Shown here piece by piece: positions 15,580-23,967 of a stretch of DNA of 64,000 bases (positions are counted from its first letter, which is position 1; the number at the start of each line of letters is the position of its first letter). This stretch comes from Rhodococcus sp. HNM0563 (GTDB lineage: Bacteria > Actinomycetota > Actinomycetes > Mycobacteriales > Mycobacteriaceae). The stretch lies in contig NZ_JAASAF010000002.1 in NCBI RefSeq assembly GCF_012726195.1, forward strand, positions 186,001-250,000, in the 5' to 3' direction. The notes under the pieces were generated by a model. The model searched no databases and was not told the origin of the DNA. It was given only the letters and a program-made list of their open reading frames with translations. The position numbers and the translations under genes were made by a program.

Positions 15580-17069
15580 CGCAGCGTTCCCGACAGGGTG
15601 GGCAGCACCGGTGCGTCCGTCAACATCGAGAGCAGTGCATCGACGTCCAGATGCTCGTCGATCATGTCGGCGAGAAGCTCGATTCTCGCCTCACGTGCCG
15701 AGGCGAAACTCACCGTGCCCGTGCTGACCTCACGCCCCGAGCCCACGGCTACCTCGCGCAGCCACGCACTGCGCAGTTCGTCGCCTTCGAGACTGCCGTG
15801 CCACATCGTTCCGAAGACGTTGCCACTGCGCGCACCACCGAGGAACTCGTCGGCGCCGTCGACTTCCACGCGTCCGTGGTGGATCTCGTAGCCGGACGCA
15901 GACGCACCCAGCGCGGTGCCCGAAGGCAGCCGCAGCACTTTGTCCGGCCCGAACTCTGTTCGGACGTCGAGCAGGCCGAGCCCTTGCGCCACCGCGCCGG
16001 GGCGTCCCTCGACTCCGTGCGGGTCGGTGATCTCGCGTCCGAGCATCTGGAATCCGCCGCAGATCCCCAACACGGCACCACCCGCACGGGCGTGATCGAC
16101 GATGGCGACGTCGAGGCCCCGCGACCGCAGCCACTCGAGGTCGGCGAGAGTGGCCCGGGTGCCCGGCAAGATCACGATGTCCGCATCCGCGAGAGCCCGC
16201 GGATCGTCGACGAAACGGACCCGCACATCGGGTTCGAGGCAGAGCGCGTCGACGTCGGTGAAGTTGCTGACGCGGGGCACCATCACCACCGCGATCGTGA
16301 GGGCACCCTCGTCGCCATGTGAGGGTCGCGAGGTGAGGGCGAGCGAGTCCTCGGAATCGAGCCACAGGTCGCGTTGCCACGGCAGGACACCGAGAACGGG
16401 ACGCCCGGTGAGCTCGTGTAGCGAATCGAGGCCCGGTTTCAGCAGACCCACGTCGCCGCGGAACTTGTTGATCACGAACCCACGAATCAACTGCTGATCA
16501 GCGGCATCGAGCAAGGCCAGCGTGCCGTACATCGACGCGAAGACGCCGCCGCGGTCGATGTCCCCGACGACGATCGTCGGCAACCCCCCGTGTTGCGCGA
16601 GGCCCATGTTGACGTAATCATGTGCGCGCAGGTTGATTTCGGCAGCGCTACCCGCACCTTCGCACACCACGACGTCGAAACGTCCGCGCAGGTCGTCGAA
16701 TGCGGTGAACGCCGCCTCCGCGAGGTGCTTCCGCCCGCCCGCGAACTCACCGGCCTCGAGAGTTCCGGCGGGACGACCGCGCACGACGACGTGGCTGCGC
16801 CGATCGCTGCCCGGCTTGAGGAGCACCGGATTCATGGCGGATTCCGGAACGGCGCGCGCGGCGACGGATTGAATCCACTGGGCGCGCCCGATCTCCACCC
16901 CGTCGCCGGTCGCGGCATCGACCGCGACCATCGAGTTGTTCGACATGTTCTGCGCCTTGAACGGAGCGACCGTCAGGCCCCGCCGCGACAGCGCCCGGCA
17001 GATTCCGGTGACGACCACGGACTTTCCTGCGTCCGAGGTCGTTCCGGCAACGAGAATGCCTTCGCCCAC
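15576..17069 (-). CDS. cobQ: Cobyric acid synthase
   Basis: The 497-residue protein has the N-terminal dethiobiotin-synthetase-like ATPase start LVAGTTSDAGKSVVVTG, the NMSNNSMV stretch, and a C-terminal class I glutamine amidotransferase domain with nucleophile VLGICGGFQMLGR and catalytic FGTMWHGSLEG. It amidates the b, d, e and g side chains of the corrin ring. I chose GTG 17069, which lies 4 bases after the cbtA stop and gives the usual length; GTG 17102 is an in-frame alternative inside cbtA. No strong ribosome site is seen for either, so translation is probably coupled to cbtA. Confidence 0.93.
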   Translation of the reverse strand: MGEGILVAGTTSDAGKSVVVTGICRALSRRGLTVAPFKAQNMSNNSMVAVDAATGDGVEIGRAQWIQSVAARAVPESAMNPVLLKPGSDRRSHVVVRGRPAGTLEAGEFAGGRKHLAEAAFTAFDDLRGRFDVVVCEGAGSAAEINLRAHDYVNMGLAQHGGLPTIVVGDIDRGGVFASMYGTLALLDAADQQLIRGFVINKFRGDVGLLKPGLDSLHELTGRPVLGVLPWQRDLWLDSEDSLALTSRPSHGDEGALTIAVVMVPRVSNFTDVDALCLEPDVRVRFVDDPRALADADIVILPGTRATLADLEWLRSRGLDVAIVDHARAGGAVLGICGGFQMLGREITDPHGVEGRPGAVAQGLGLLDVRTEFGPDKVLRLPSGTALGASASGYEIHHGRVEVDGADEFLGGARSGNVFGTMWHGSLEGDELRSAWLREVAVGSGREVSTGTVSFASAREARIELLADMIDEHLDVDALLSMLTDAPVLPTLSGTLR

Positions 17070-17073
17070 GTCG

Positions 17074-17886
17074 TCAGGCCACAGCCCGAACGCGTGCCGC
17101 ACGTTCGCTGAGAAACGCGAAGATGAGCCCGAGCGCCGCCCACAGGGTGACCTGCACGGTGAACGAGGCGACACGGAACTGCCACAGCAGGCTCGCCGGG
17201 AAGTCGTCACTCACTTCGTCGATGGTCGGCATGACGAGGTAACCCAGGCCCACCACTACGAGGAACGCGATCAGCGGTCCGACGATGCGGACGGTGTGCA
17301 GATCCTGGTTCGAGAGGGCCTTCGCGACCGCAACCGCCACCGCGATGGCGACCAGGCCGAGCACGACTGCGGCGAGCCACCACAGCGTGCGCTCGTCGAT
17401 GGTGTCGGGATCGCCCACCGCCGGTGGGTTCGCCGGGTACTTGAAGAACGGAACGGCTTCGATCGCCAGCCACGCGGCACCCGCACCGGTCAGCGCCAGC
17501 TTCCAGCCAGGCAAATCGGTGTGGCGGCGAGCGAAGTGCAGCACCGACGCGTACAGCGCACCGAGCGCGAGGCCGGCAAGGCTGGTCGCAAGGAACAGTC
17601 CGGCCTTCTGGCCTGCGCGGCTCACTTCCGCGTCGTCGCCGTGGCTGTGCGCTCCCTCCTCGACGACTGCGGTGCCACCGTGGTCATGGTCGGCCGCTTC
17701 ACCTGCGGCTTCTTCGATCGCAATGGCGGAATCGATGTGGGGTTCGCCGACGACGAATGCCACCGCACCGGCGAGCAGACCCGCGAGCAGGCCGGCGAGG
17801 AGGCCACGCAGCAACAACTGGACGAAACTTCCGGACAGGGTCGCCTGCCCGCCCGGCGACGTCGGCCGAGTGTCGCTCAGTGACAC
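17074..17886 (-). CDS. cbtA: CbtA-type cobalt transporter subunit
   Basis: The 270-residue membrane protein has about six hydrophobic segments, beginning LLLRGLLAGLLAGLLAGAVAF. A His/Asp-rich loop at residues 66-85 (DHDHGG, SHGDD) could bind Co2+. This is the layout of CbtA, predicted from riboswitch linkage to import cobalt for cobalamin synthesis with CbtB. It overlaps cbtB by 10 bases and precedes cobQ by 4 bases. Transport has been inferred for the family, not shown here. Confidence 0.9.
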   Translation of the reverse strand: MSLSDTRPTSPGGQATLSGSFVQLLLRGLLAGLLAGLLAGAVAFVVGEPHIDSAIAIEEAAGEAADHDHGGTAVVEEGAHSHGDDAEVSRAGQKAGLFLATSLAGLALGALYASVLHFARRHTDLPGWKLALTGAGAAWLAIEAVPFFKYPANPPAVGDPDTIDERTLWWLAAVVLGLVAIAVAVAVAKALSNQDLHTVRIVGPLIAFLVVVGLGYLVMPTIDEVSDDFPASLLWQFRVASFTVQVTLWAALGLIFAFLSERAARVRAVA

Positions 17887-18089
17887 GGGAGGCCCAGTAG
17901 ATGCCGGCCGTCGTGCATGAGTTCGTGCATGAACATGCCGGTACGGGATATCGCTCCCTGATCGAATCCGACCAGATACAGCACGACGAAAGCGAGGATC
18001 ACCGTTGCGGCCACTATTACAGCGAGCCCGGCCGAGCCGAGTGAATCAGCCGAGCCGAGTGAGTCGTCGGGTGTATGAACTACCGCCAT
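17877..18089 (-). CDS. cbtB: CbtB-type cobalt transporter subunit
   Basis: The 70-residue protein has one membrane helix (LAVIVAATVILAFVVLYLVG) and the His-containing C-terminal tail FMHELMHDGRHLLGLPCH typical of CbtB. A strong AGGAGG precedes the ATG at 18089. Residues 10-20 are duplicated (SLGSAD, SLGSAG) by an 18-bp tandem repeat. It is the first gene after the riboswitch. Confidence 0.93.
   Translation of the reverse strand: MAVVHTPDDSLGSADSLGSAGLAVIVAATVILAFVVLYLVGFDQGAISRTGMFMHELMHDGRHLLGLPCH
18031..18066. repeat. 18-bp in-frame tandem duplication in cbtB
   Basis: Units GCCGAGCCGAGTGAATCA (18031-18048) and GCCGAGCCGAGTGAGTCG (18049-18066) differ at two bases. On the coding strand they encode a repeated DSLGSA near the N terminus of CbtB, ahead of the membrane helix. 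Confidence 0.85.
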
Positions 18090-18114
18090 GACAACCTCCT
18101 GGGATTGCGCGTCC

Positions 18115-18260
18115 CATCCGAAAGGTCACGTGCCGTGGGAGTTTTCTGACTTCCCGAGATCTGTGATCCCAGGTCTACAGTGGCGCGACCGTCCCGGATT
18201 CTCACCGGATTCCCTGCACCTCGGCACATGCGTACCGACGAACTTTGGCACCGCAGGTCA
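18115..18260 (-). promoter_or_regulatory. Cobalamin riboswitch upstream of cbtB-cbtA-cobQ-cobK
   Basis: Read on the minus strand, the leader has GGTGCC near 18253, then GGGAATCCGGTGAGAATCC, then CGCCACTGT. It ends with GGGAAGTCAGAAAACTCCC and GGCACGTGACC near 18124. These are the conserved parts of the B12 riboswitch in order. A small helix TGGGA...TCCCA follows, immediately before the AGGAGG ribosome site of cbtB, consistent with control of translation. It gives cobalamin-dependent control of cobalt uptake and of two late corrin genes. Confidence 0.93.
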
Positions 18261-18290
18261 GTCGGTGTCAAGCGGAAAACACTGCACTGC

Positions 18291-18324
18291 GAGGGACACT
18301 GCACCTCGAGGGACACTGGGCCCG
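18291..18324 (+). repeat. 17-bp tandem direct repeat before the histidine phosphatase gene
   Basis: GAGGGACACTG occurs at 18291-18301 and again at 18308-18318, a 17-base period, directly upstream of the GTG at 18324. Each copy offers a GAGGGA that could act as a ribosome-binding site; the second is at usable distance from the GTG. Confidence 0.7.
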
Positions 18325-18860
18325 TGCCCCGCCTGTTCCTGATCTCCCACGCCTCCACCCCTGCGCAACAGCATGTGCGATTCCCGGCCGACGATCCGCT
18401 CTCCGAGCGCGGACGACGTGAACTCGACCGTGCCACGCCGCCGGTCGTCGATCGCACGATCACGGCCCCGGAGGTCCGCGCCGTGGACACCGCAGCAGCT
18501 CTGGGCTGGTCGGCGACCGTCGAACCCGCACTGCGCGACCTCGACTACGCGAAGTGGTCGGCCGTGCAGATGGGCAGCGTCGCGGAAGGCGAACTGGCAG
18601 CGTGGCTGACCGATCCCATGTCCGCTCCGCACGGCGGCGAGTCGGTCGTCGACCTGATCGCGCGCGTCGGTGCGTGGCTGGACACCTTCGACGAGTCACC
18701 CGAGCGAATCGGGGCCGTCACGCATCCAGCGACCATCAAGGCAGCGGTGGTGCACGCACTCGGAGCGCCGGCCTCGGCGTTCTGGAGGGTCGATATCCGT
18801 CCGCTGAGTGTGACGCGGCTCAACGGCCGTGGCGAGCGCTGGACCGTGCGGATGGGCTGA
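18324..18860 (+). CDS. Histidine phosphatase family protein with altered RHG motif, cobalamin-linked
   Basis: The 178-residue protein resembles the phosphoglycerate-mutase/histidine-phosphatase fold: LFLISHAST near the N terminus, LSERGRREL, LRDLDYAKWSA and AVTHPATIKAAVVHAL. The usual RHG catalytic motif reads SHA: His9 is present but the preceding phosphate-binding Arg is Ser. The second conserved His (THPATI) is present. It is divergent from cbtB across the riboswitch region, so a CobC-like (alpha-ribazole phosphatase) role is attractive but unproven. I chose GTG 18324; the open frame upstream runs antisense to the riboswitch. Confidence 0.75.
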   Translation: MPRLFLISHASTPAQQHVRFPADDPLSERGRRELDRATPPVVDRTITAPEVRAVDTAAALGWSATVEPALRDLDYAKWSAVQMGSVAEGELAAWLTDPMSAPHGGESVVDLIARVGAWLDTFDESPERIGAVTHPATIKAAVVHALGAPASAFWRVDIRPLSVTRLNGRGERWTVRMG

Positions 18861-18863
18861 ACC

Positions 18864-19793
18864 TCACCACGTCACGTCCTCCTCGCACTTGCGTCCGTCG
18901 ATCGTCCGCTCCACCTGCACGGTCGCGTGATCGAGTCCGTGCGACGACAACGTGGTGCGCGCCGAGTCGAGCACCCAGTTCGCGTCGTGGTCGCTCACCA
19001 GGTGCACGGTCGCCACGTCCATACCCGTGGTCAGTGTCCACACGTGCAGATCGTGAACGCCGGACACTCCGGGCAGCGCAGCGAGATCGGCGCGCACCGC
19101 GTCGACGTCGAGATGACTCGGCGACGCCTGCGTCAGGATGCGAAGCGATTCTGCCGCCAGTCGCACCGCACGCGGCACTACCCACAGGGAGATCAGCACA
19201 CCGACGACGACGTCGGCGAAACTCCACCCGAACGCCAGGACGAGCACACCCGCGACCAGGACCCCGACGGAACCGAGTGCGTCGGCGAGCACCTCCATGT
19301 ACGCCCCGCGTACAGCGAGACTGCCCTTGGCGTCGGCGCGCAACAGCAGCATCACGACGATGTTCGCGGCGAGCCCGGCCAGCGCGGTGAGAATGAGCGG
19401 GGCGCCGGGGATTTCGGGGGTGTCGCCGATGCGGTTGATCGCCTCGTACATCACCCATGCCGCGACGCCGAGCAACAGGATCGCGTTGGCCATCGCGGTG
19501 AGGACTTCGGCCCGGTGCCAGCCGAACGTGCGGGCCGCCGCCGCGCTGCCGCGACGGGCGAGTACCAGGGCCACCATGCCCATCGATACGCCGACGACGT
19601 CGGTGAGCATGTGCCCGGCATCCGCGAGGAGCGCAAGCGATCCGATCCACAGTCCGACGCCCGCTTCGAGCAGCAGGAACACACCGAGAACGGCGAGAGA
19701 GATACCCATCCTGCGGATGGTGCGACCCGACGGTCCTGCGCCCTGCCCATGGCCCTGGCCGATGCCGTGTGAATGTCCATGCCCCGAACTCAT
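18864..19793 (-). CDS. Cation diffusion facilitator (zinc-type) efflux protein
   Basis: The 309-residue protein has a His-rich N terminus (GHGHSHGIGQGHGQG), six membrane segments and the CDF metal site in helix 2, LLADAGHMLTD. Helix 5 reads EVLADALGS, with Glu where many zinc transporters have His. The C-terminal cytoplasmic domain has the usual VHDLHVWTLTTG. I chose ATG 19793, which has AAAGGGAGGG just upstream; an ATG at 19838 would put the N terminus over a palindrome-like ATGCGCATTTATGCAT (about 19832-19847) that looks more like promoter sequence. Exports Zn2+ or related ions. Confidence 0.88.
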   Translation of the reverse strand: MSSGHGHSHGIGQGHGQGAGPSGRTIRRMGISLAVLGVFLLLEAGVGLWIGSLALLADAGHMLTDVVGVSMGMVALVLARRGSAAAARTFGWHRAEVLTAMANAILLLGVAAWVMYEAINRIGDTPEIPGAPLILTALAGLAANIVVMLLLRADAKGSLAVRGAYMEVLADALGSVGVLVAGVLVLAFGWSFADVVVGVLISLWVVPRAVRLAAESLRILTQASPSHLDVDAVRADLAALPGVSGVHDLHVWTLTTGMDVATVHLVSDHDANWVLDSARTTLSSHGLDHATVQVERTIDGRKCEEDVTW

Positions 19794-19970
19794 GGCCCTC
19801 CCTTTCAGGTCCGGGCCATCGTATGCATAAATGCGCATGTGTACAACCGCTACGTCCCTACGTCAGGATCACCCACAGTTCCCGCGACCGTTCCTGCTTC
19901 GCACACCGGTTGCAACGGGTGTCCGAAACAGCGATGGTCGCGGGAAGAACCGGCCGCACCGGGGCCGATC

Positions 19971-21065
19971 TCAGTCCTCCGGCGGGTAAGCGGGCTTCTC
20001 GACCGTGGGCGGCAACGTTGCGAGTGCCGAGATGCGCTTGAGCCCTGATGCCCGCAACAGGTCGACGAGCAGAGAGCGGATCTGCGCGAACACCACCGTC
20101 GCCGACACACCGGCCCCCTCGATCAGTTCCGGCCTCATCTTCCGTGCCACACTGCGCAGCACACGCGCTGCCTCGGCGGCGTCAGGTTGATCGCCGGGTT
20201 CGGCAAGCACCATCTCGCGCAGCACTTCGACCGCGTCGGCGAGTTCTTCGACGATGACGACGAGCCGGGAATCGAGAATCTCGTCGTCACGGACCAGGGT
20301 CAGCGACCGACGCGCGAGGACACGGATATTGCGCATCGCATTGTCGATCGGGTCGGCGGCAGCGGTCAACCGTGCAAGCCGCGGCCGACTGTTCCAATAG
20401 AGCGGGGAAATCCGACTGATCTCGTGACCGCCCTGGAGGTTGCTGCGCATGGAGTCGATCGCGGATTGCGTGTCGCGGGCTTGCCGCAGGGCAGCTTCGA
20501 TGGGCTTCGGATTGTTCTCGACGAGGCCGGTCTCGACCTTCCGCAGAACCTCGGCGGCGGTCTCGAGAATGTCTGCGGCGTTCTTCCTTGCTCGCCGCAC
20601 CGGATGAGTGGGGATCAGCGCTACCACTGCGATGCCGACCAGGCCGCCGACGAGAGCGTCGGTCATCCGGTCGATGCCGCCCGTGCCGCCGGGGGGTATC
20701 AGCGTCGCCACCAGGACAGCCGAATTGCCTGCCTGCATCGAGAAGATCGGCCCGCTGTTGAGCGCCACCGCAGAGGCCATGGCGATCGCCACGACCAGAG
20801 CGATCTGCCAGGGACCACTGCCGATCAACGAGACGAGGAGGTCCCCGACACCGATTCCGACGGTCACACCGCACACGAGCTCGACGGAGCGGCGCAGCCG
20901 AGCACCCAAGGACAACCCCAGGGATACCACAGCGGCGATCGGCGCGAAGAACGGCTGCGGGTGACCGATCAGTGTGGTCGCAACCCACCAGGCGATGCCG
21001 GCAGCGAGCGCGCACTGCACGATCGGCAGCGCGGATGAGCGCAGTCGCAGCGACGACTTCCGCAA
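19971..21065 (-). CDS. FUSC-type (aromatic acid exporter-like) membrane protein
   Basis: The protein (about 364 residues) has a cluster of hydrophobic segments in residues 10-150, including APIAAVVSLGLSLGARLRRSVELVCGV and LVGGLVGIAVVALIP. A long helical cytoplasmic C-terminal half follows. This matches the fusaric-acid-resistance/YccS-like family. No ATG or GTG fits the N terminus; I propose the TTG at 21065 (reading RKSSLRLRSSALPIVQ), 34 bases after the stop of the DUF3151 gene. The start is therefore uncertain. Substrate unknown. Confidence 0.75.
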   Translation of the reverse strand: MRKSSLRLRSSALPIVQCALAAGIAWWVATTLIGHPQPFFAPIAAVVSLGLSLGARLRRSVELVCGVTVGIGVGDLLVSLIGSGPWQIALVVAIAMASAVALNSGPIFSMQAGNSAVLVATLIPPGGTGGIDRMTDALVGGLVGIAVVALIPTHPVRRARKNAADILETAAEVLRKVETGLVENNPKPIEAALRQARDTQSAIDSMRSNLQGGHEISRISPLYWNSRPRLARLTAAADPIDNAMRNIRVLARRSLTLVRDDEILDSRLVVIVEELADAVEVLREMVLAEPGDQPDAAEAARVLRSVARKMRPELIEGAGVSATVVFAQIRSLLVDLLRASGLKRISALATLPPTVEKPAYPPED

Positions 21066-21099
21066 TTTCGTGCGGAAGTCGTCGCGGGTGGGTAACGAC

Positions 21100-21516
21100 C
21101 TATTCGACGCCAAGTTCCTCCGCCGCGCGGGGGTCACAGTCCTCGAGCAGATCGAGGCACCGAGCATGCTCGTCCGTTTCGCCGATCGCCTTCGCTGCCT
21201 TGGCGAGCACGGCGACGCAGCGCAGGAACCCGCGGTTGGGTTCATGGCTGTAAGGCACGGGGCCGAAGCCCTTCCACCCGTTGCGCCGCAGCTGGTCGAG
21301 ACCCCGGTGGTAGCCGGTGCGGGCATAGGCGTAGGCGGTGATCGTCTCGCCGGAGTCGAGTGCTGCCTCCGCGAGGTACGCCCACGCGATCGAGGCGGTC
21401 GGATGCTCGGCCGCGACCTTCGCCGGCTCCTTGTGATCGAGCAGATCAGATTCCGCTTCGTCGTCACCGGGGAGGAGAGTGGGCTGGGGTCCGAGCAGAT
21501 CACCGAATGAGGTCAT
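21100..21516 (-). CDS. DUF3151 family protein (Rv0360c-like)
   Basis: The 138-residue soluble protein has the family pattern MTSFGDLLGPQPTLLPGD, SIAWAYLAEAALD, AYAYARTGYHRGLDQLRRNGW and RGFLRCVAVLAKAAKAIGE. In mycobacteria the homologue sits beside fba, as here. Function unknown. ATG 21516 gives the usual N terminus; ATG 21525 is 3 codons upstream. Confidence 0.9.
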   Translation of the reverse strand: MTSFGDLLGPQPTLLPGDDEAESDLLDHKEPAKVAAEHPTASIAWAYLAEAALDSGETITAYAYARTGYHRGLDQLRRNGWKGFGPVPYSHEPNRGFLRCVAVLAKAAKAIGETDEHARCLDLLEDCDPRAAEELGVE

Positions 21517-21596
21517 GGCGCCCATTCTGCCCCTCCACCGTCGAGCCTGGATAAGCTCCCCACATAATCACCCATCATCCGAACGAGGTGCAGCGA

Positions 21597-22697
21597 GTGC
21601 CGGACCCGAAGAACGAAGACCCGACCGAAGACTCGACGGAATCGTCAGCAGGCGAGGTCGCGGACAACGGGCCGGCCGACACGCCCGACGACGTCGTCGC
21701 CTCGGAGAAAGCCGTCGACCCGCAAGGGAAGGACACCGAGGCGGAAGACGAGAAGGCCTCCGATGACGAGACGGACGGCGCTGCAGCGCCCGACGACCAG
21801 ATCGAGGACGACGCGGACACCGCTCCCTCAGGCACCCCGTCGGAGGAGACCGAATCCTCACCGGATGACGACGCAGCCGCAGCTCCGGAAGATTCCCGGC
21901 CCGACGACAACGAGCAGGACCCCGGCGCAAGAGCCGACGAACCCTCCGACCCGGATCCGGCCGAGTCCGAGACGGTCGCCATGCCGATCGTCGAGAAGAC
22001 CCCCGACCCTGCCGACGCAAAGACCGTCGCCATGCCGATCGTCGAGAAAGCCGAGCAGCCCGGCGACGGCGAACAGCCCGACGACGGTAAGCAGCCCGAG
22101 CCACCCGCAGCAGATCCGTCCGAAGCACCGACGACTCAGATCCCGGTCAGGAGCCACGCCCCGAAAGCGGAGCCGCAGCGCATCGTGCCGCGTGTGCCCG
22201 AGGCACCGCGTGCGGAGCCTGCGCCGTTCCAGCCCACGCCTGCCCCTACCCGGATCCCCCCGTCACCTCGAAAGAAACGCGCGGGTTGGCTGGTCCTCGC
22301 CGGTGTAGCCGCTGCCGTGGTGATCGCCGTCGTCGCCGTCATCGCGTTCCTGCAGTACCGGGAGAGCAATTCCCCCGAGTCGCACATTCGCGCCAGCGTC
22401 GACGAGTTCGTGCAGGCACTGAGTGCAGGCGACCTTGCAACATTGCAGTCATCGACGTGCGGCGGGCTCGCTGAGTTCTACGCGACGGTCGCTCCCGAGG
22501 AGTTCGACAGCATTCACACGCTGGCTGTGGAACAGGGCTCTGTGCCGGTCGTGTCGAGTATCGACAAGGTGCAGATCACCGACGACACCGCGATCGTGGA
22601 GGTCACAGCTCACCCGATGGGCGATCCGTCCGACGTCACGGCACGCACCTTCGACCTCGCGCTCCAGGGGGAAGAATGGAAGGTGTGCAGCGAATAG
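21597..22697 (+). CDS. Rv0361-like single-pass membrane protein with long acidic disordered N terminus
   Basis: The 366-residue protein starts with about 225 residues rich in Asp, Glu, Pro, Ser and Thr. A basic patch and one membrane helix (WLVLAGVAAAVVIAVVAVIAFL) follow, then a C-terminal domain of about 110 residues (SPESHIRASVDEFVQALSAGDLATL) resembling the DUF4878/NTF2-like extracytoplasmic domain. The disordered part contains TVAMPIVEK twice, 17 residues apart, and TTQIPV, which look like docking or phosphorylation motifs. I chose GTG 21597 (GAGG 8 bases upstream); GTG 21588 is also in frame. It faces fba across a terminator. Confidence 0.78.
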   Translation: MPDPKNEDPTEDSTESSAGEVADNGPADTPDDVVASEKAVDPQGKDTEAEDEKASDDETDGAAAPDDQIEDDADTAPSGTPSEETESSPDDDAAAAPEDSRPDDNEQDPGARADEPSDPDPAESETVAMPIVEKTPDPADAKTVAMPIVEKAEQPGDGEQPDDGKQPEPPAADPSEAPTTQIPVRSHAPKAEPQRIVPRVPEAPRAEPAPFQPTPAPTRIPPSPRKKRAGWLVLAGVAAAVVIAVVAVIAFLQYRESNSPESHIRASVDEFVQALSAGDLATLQSSTCGGLAEFYATVAPEEFDSIHTLAVEQGSVPVVSSIDKVQITDDTAIVEVTAHPMGDPSDVTARTFDLALQGEEWKVCSE

Positions 22698-22716
22698 CTG
22701 CGCAGACTCTCGCAAG

Positions 22717-22752
22717 GACGAAGGGCGCCGGCTCGAGCCGGCGCCCTTCGTC
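22717..22752. terminator. Perfect 36-base palindrome, bidirectional terminator
   Basis: GACGAAGGGCGCCGGCTC is followed directly by its exact complement, so all 36 bases pair with no unpaired loop residues specified. It lies between the convergent ends of the Rv0361-like gene and fba and should serve both. No T-run. Confidence 0.85.
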
Positions 22753-22763
22753 GATCCTGATAC

Positions 22764-23801
22764 CTACTTGGCGGACACCGAGCGTCCCGCGGACTTGAGG
22801 TCGTTGCACGCCTCGACCACGCGAGCGGTCATCGACGCCTCGGCCTTCTTCAGGTAGCTGCGCGGGTCGTAGACCTTCTTGTTTCCGACCTCGCCATCGA
22901 CCTTGAGCACACCGTCGTAGTTGCTGAACATGTGTGCCGCGATCGGGCGGGTGAACGCGTACTGGGTGTCGGTGTCGACGTTCATCTTCACGACGCCGTA
23001 GCTCAGGGCCTCGTCGATCTCCGACTTCAGCGAGCCCGAACCGCCGTGGAAGACGAGGTCGAACGGCTTCGAGCCGTCCTTGAGTCCCAGCTTCTTCGAT
23101 GCGGCCTGCTGTCCTTCGGCGAGAACGCCCGGCTTGAGCTTGACGTTGCCCGGCTTGTATACGCCGTGCACGTTGCCGAAGGTCGCGGCGAGGAGGTACT
23201 GACCCTTCTCCCCTGCGCCCAGCGCGTCGACGGTCTTCTCGAAGTCCTCGACGGTGGTGTAGAGCTTGTCGTTGATGGCGTTCTCGACGCCGTCCTCTTC
23301 GCCGCCGACCACGCCGATCTCGATCTCGAGGATGATCTTGGCGGCCACAGCGTCAGCAAGCAGCTGCTGAGCGATCTCGAGGTTCTCGTCGATCGGGATG
23401 GCGGAGCCGTCCCACATGTGCGACTGGAACAGGGGGTTCTTGCCTGCGTCGACGCGTTCCTTGGAGATCGCGATGAGCGGGCGGACGAAGCCGTCGAGCT
23501 TGTCCTTGGGGCAGTGGTCGGTGTGCAGAGCGATCGTGACGTCGTACTTCTCAGCGACGACATGCGCGAACTCGGCAAGCGCGACCGCGCCGGTCACCAT
23601 GTCCTTGACACCGAGGCCCGAGCCGAACTCTGCGCCACCGGTCGAGAACTGGATGATGCCATCGCTACCGGCGTCCGCGAAGCCCTTGATAGCGGCATTG
23701 ATGGTTTCGGACGAGGTGCAGTTGATGGCCGGGAACGCGAAGGAGTGTTCCTTGGCGCGGGCAATCATCTCGGCGTAGACCTCGGGAGTCGCGATAGGCA
23801 C
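22764..23801 (-). CDS. fba: Class II fructose-bisphosphate aldolase
   Basis: The 345-residue zinc enzyme has LHTDHCPKD (zinc and catalytic residues), EIGVVGGEEDG, GNVHGVYKPG and VFHGGSGS, all standard for class II FBA. It cleaves fructose 1,6-bisphosphate to DHAP and glyceraldehyde 3-phosphate in glycolysis. GTG 23801 is preceded by GGAGGA and gives the N terminus PIATPEVYAEMI shared with other actinobacterial enzymes. Single-gene unit. Confidence 0.97.
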   Translation of the reverse strand: MPIATPEVYAEMIARAKEHSFAFPAINCTSSETINAAIKGFADAGSDGIIQFSTGGAEFGSGLGVKDMVTGAVALAEFAHVVAEKYDVTIALHTDHCPKDKLDGFVRPLIAISKERVDAGKNPLFQSHMWDGSAIPIDENLEIAQQLLADAVAAKIILEIEIGVVGGEEDGVENAINDKLYTTVEDFEKTVDALGAGEKGQYLLAATFGNVHGVYKPGNVKLKPGVLAEGQQAASKKLGLKDGSKPFDLVFHGGSGSLKSEIDEALSYGVVKMNVDTDTQYAFTRPIAAHMFSNYDGVLKVDGEVGNKKVYDPRSYLKKAEASMTARVVEACNDLKSAGRSVSAK

Positions 23802-23954
23802 AGCGGCTGTCCTCCAGGTGAGAGTGGCTCGGCTACCCGCTCGGGTGAAGCAGGTGCTCTTAACGTCCCTGCAGTATGTCAATAGCCACGGCGTTTAGAT
23901 ACTCGGGCCGCTCTCCCGAGGCCGCGGCGATTCGAGCACCCTCTGATGCGCCGG

Positions 23955-23967
23955 TACTCTGGGCATC
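23955..23967 (+). promoter_or_regulatory. Probable -10 element for leaderless transcript of the DedA gene
   Basis: TACTCT at 23955-23960 is 7 bases before the GTG at 23968, and no ribosome-binding site precedes that codon. This spacing is what a leaderless mRNA starting at the GTG would show. Confidence 0.45.

Noticed and set aside
19832..19847. ATGCGCATTTATGCAT upstream of the CDF transporter as a metal-sensor operator
   Set aside because: The arms are short and do not match an ArsR/SmtB or Zur consensus that I can name; kept only as an argument for the downstream start.
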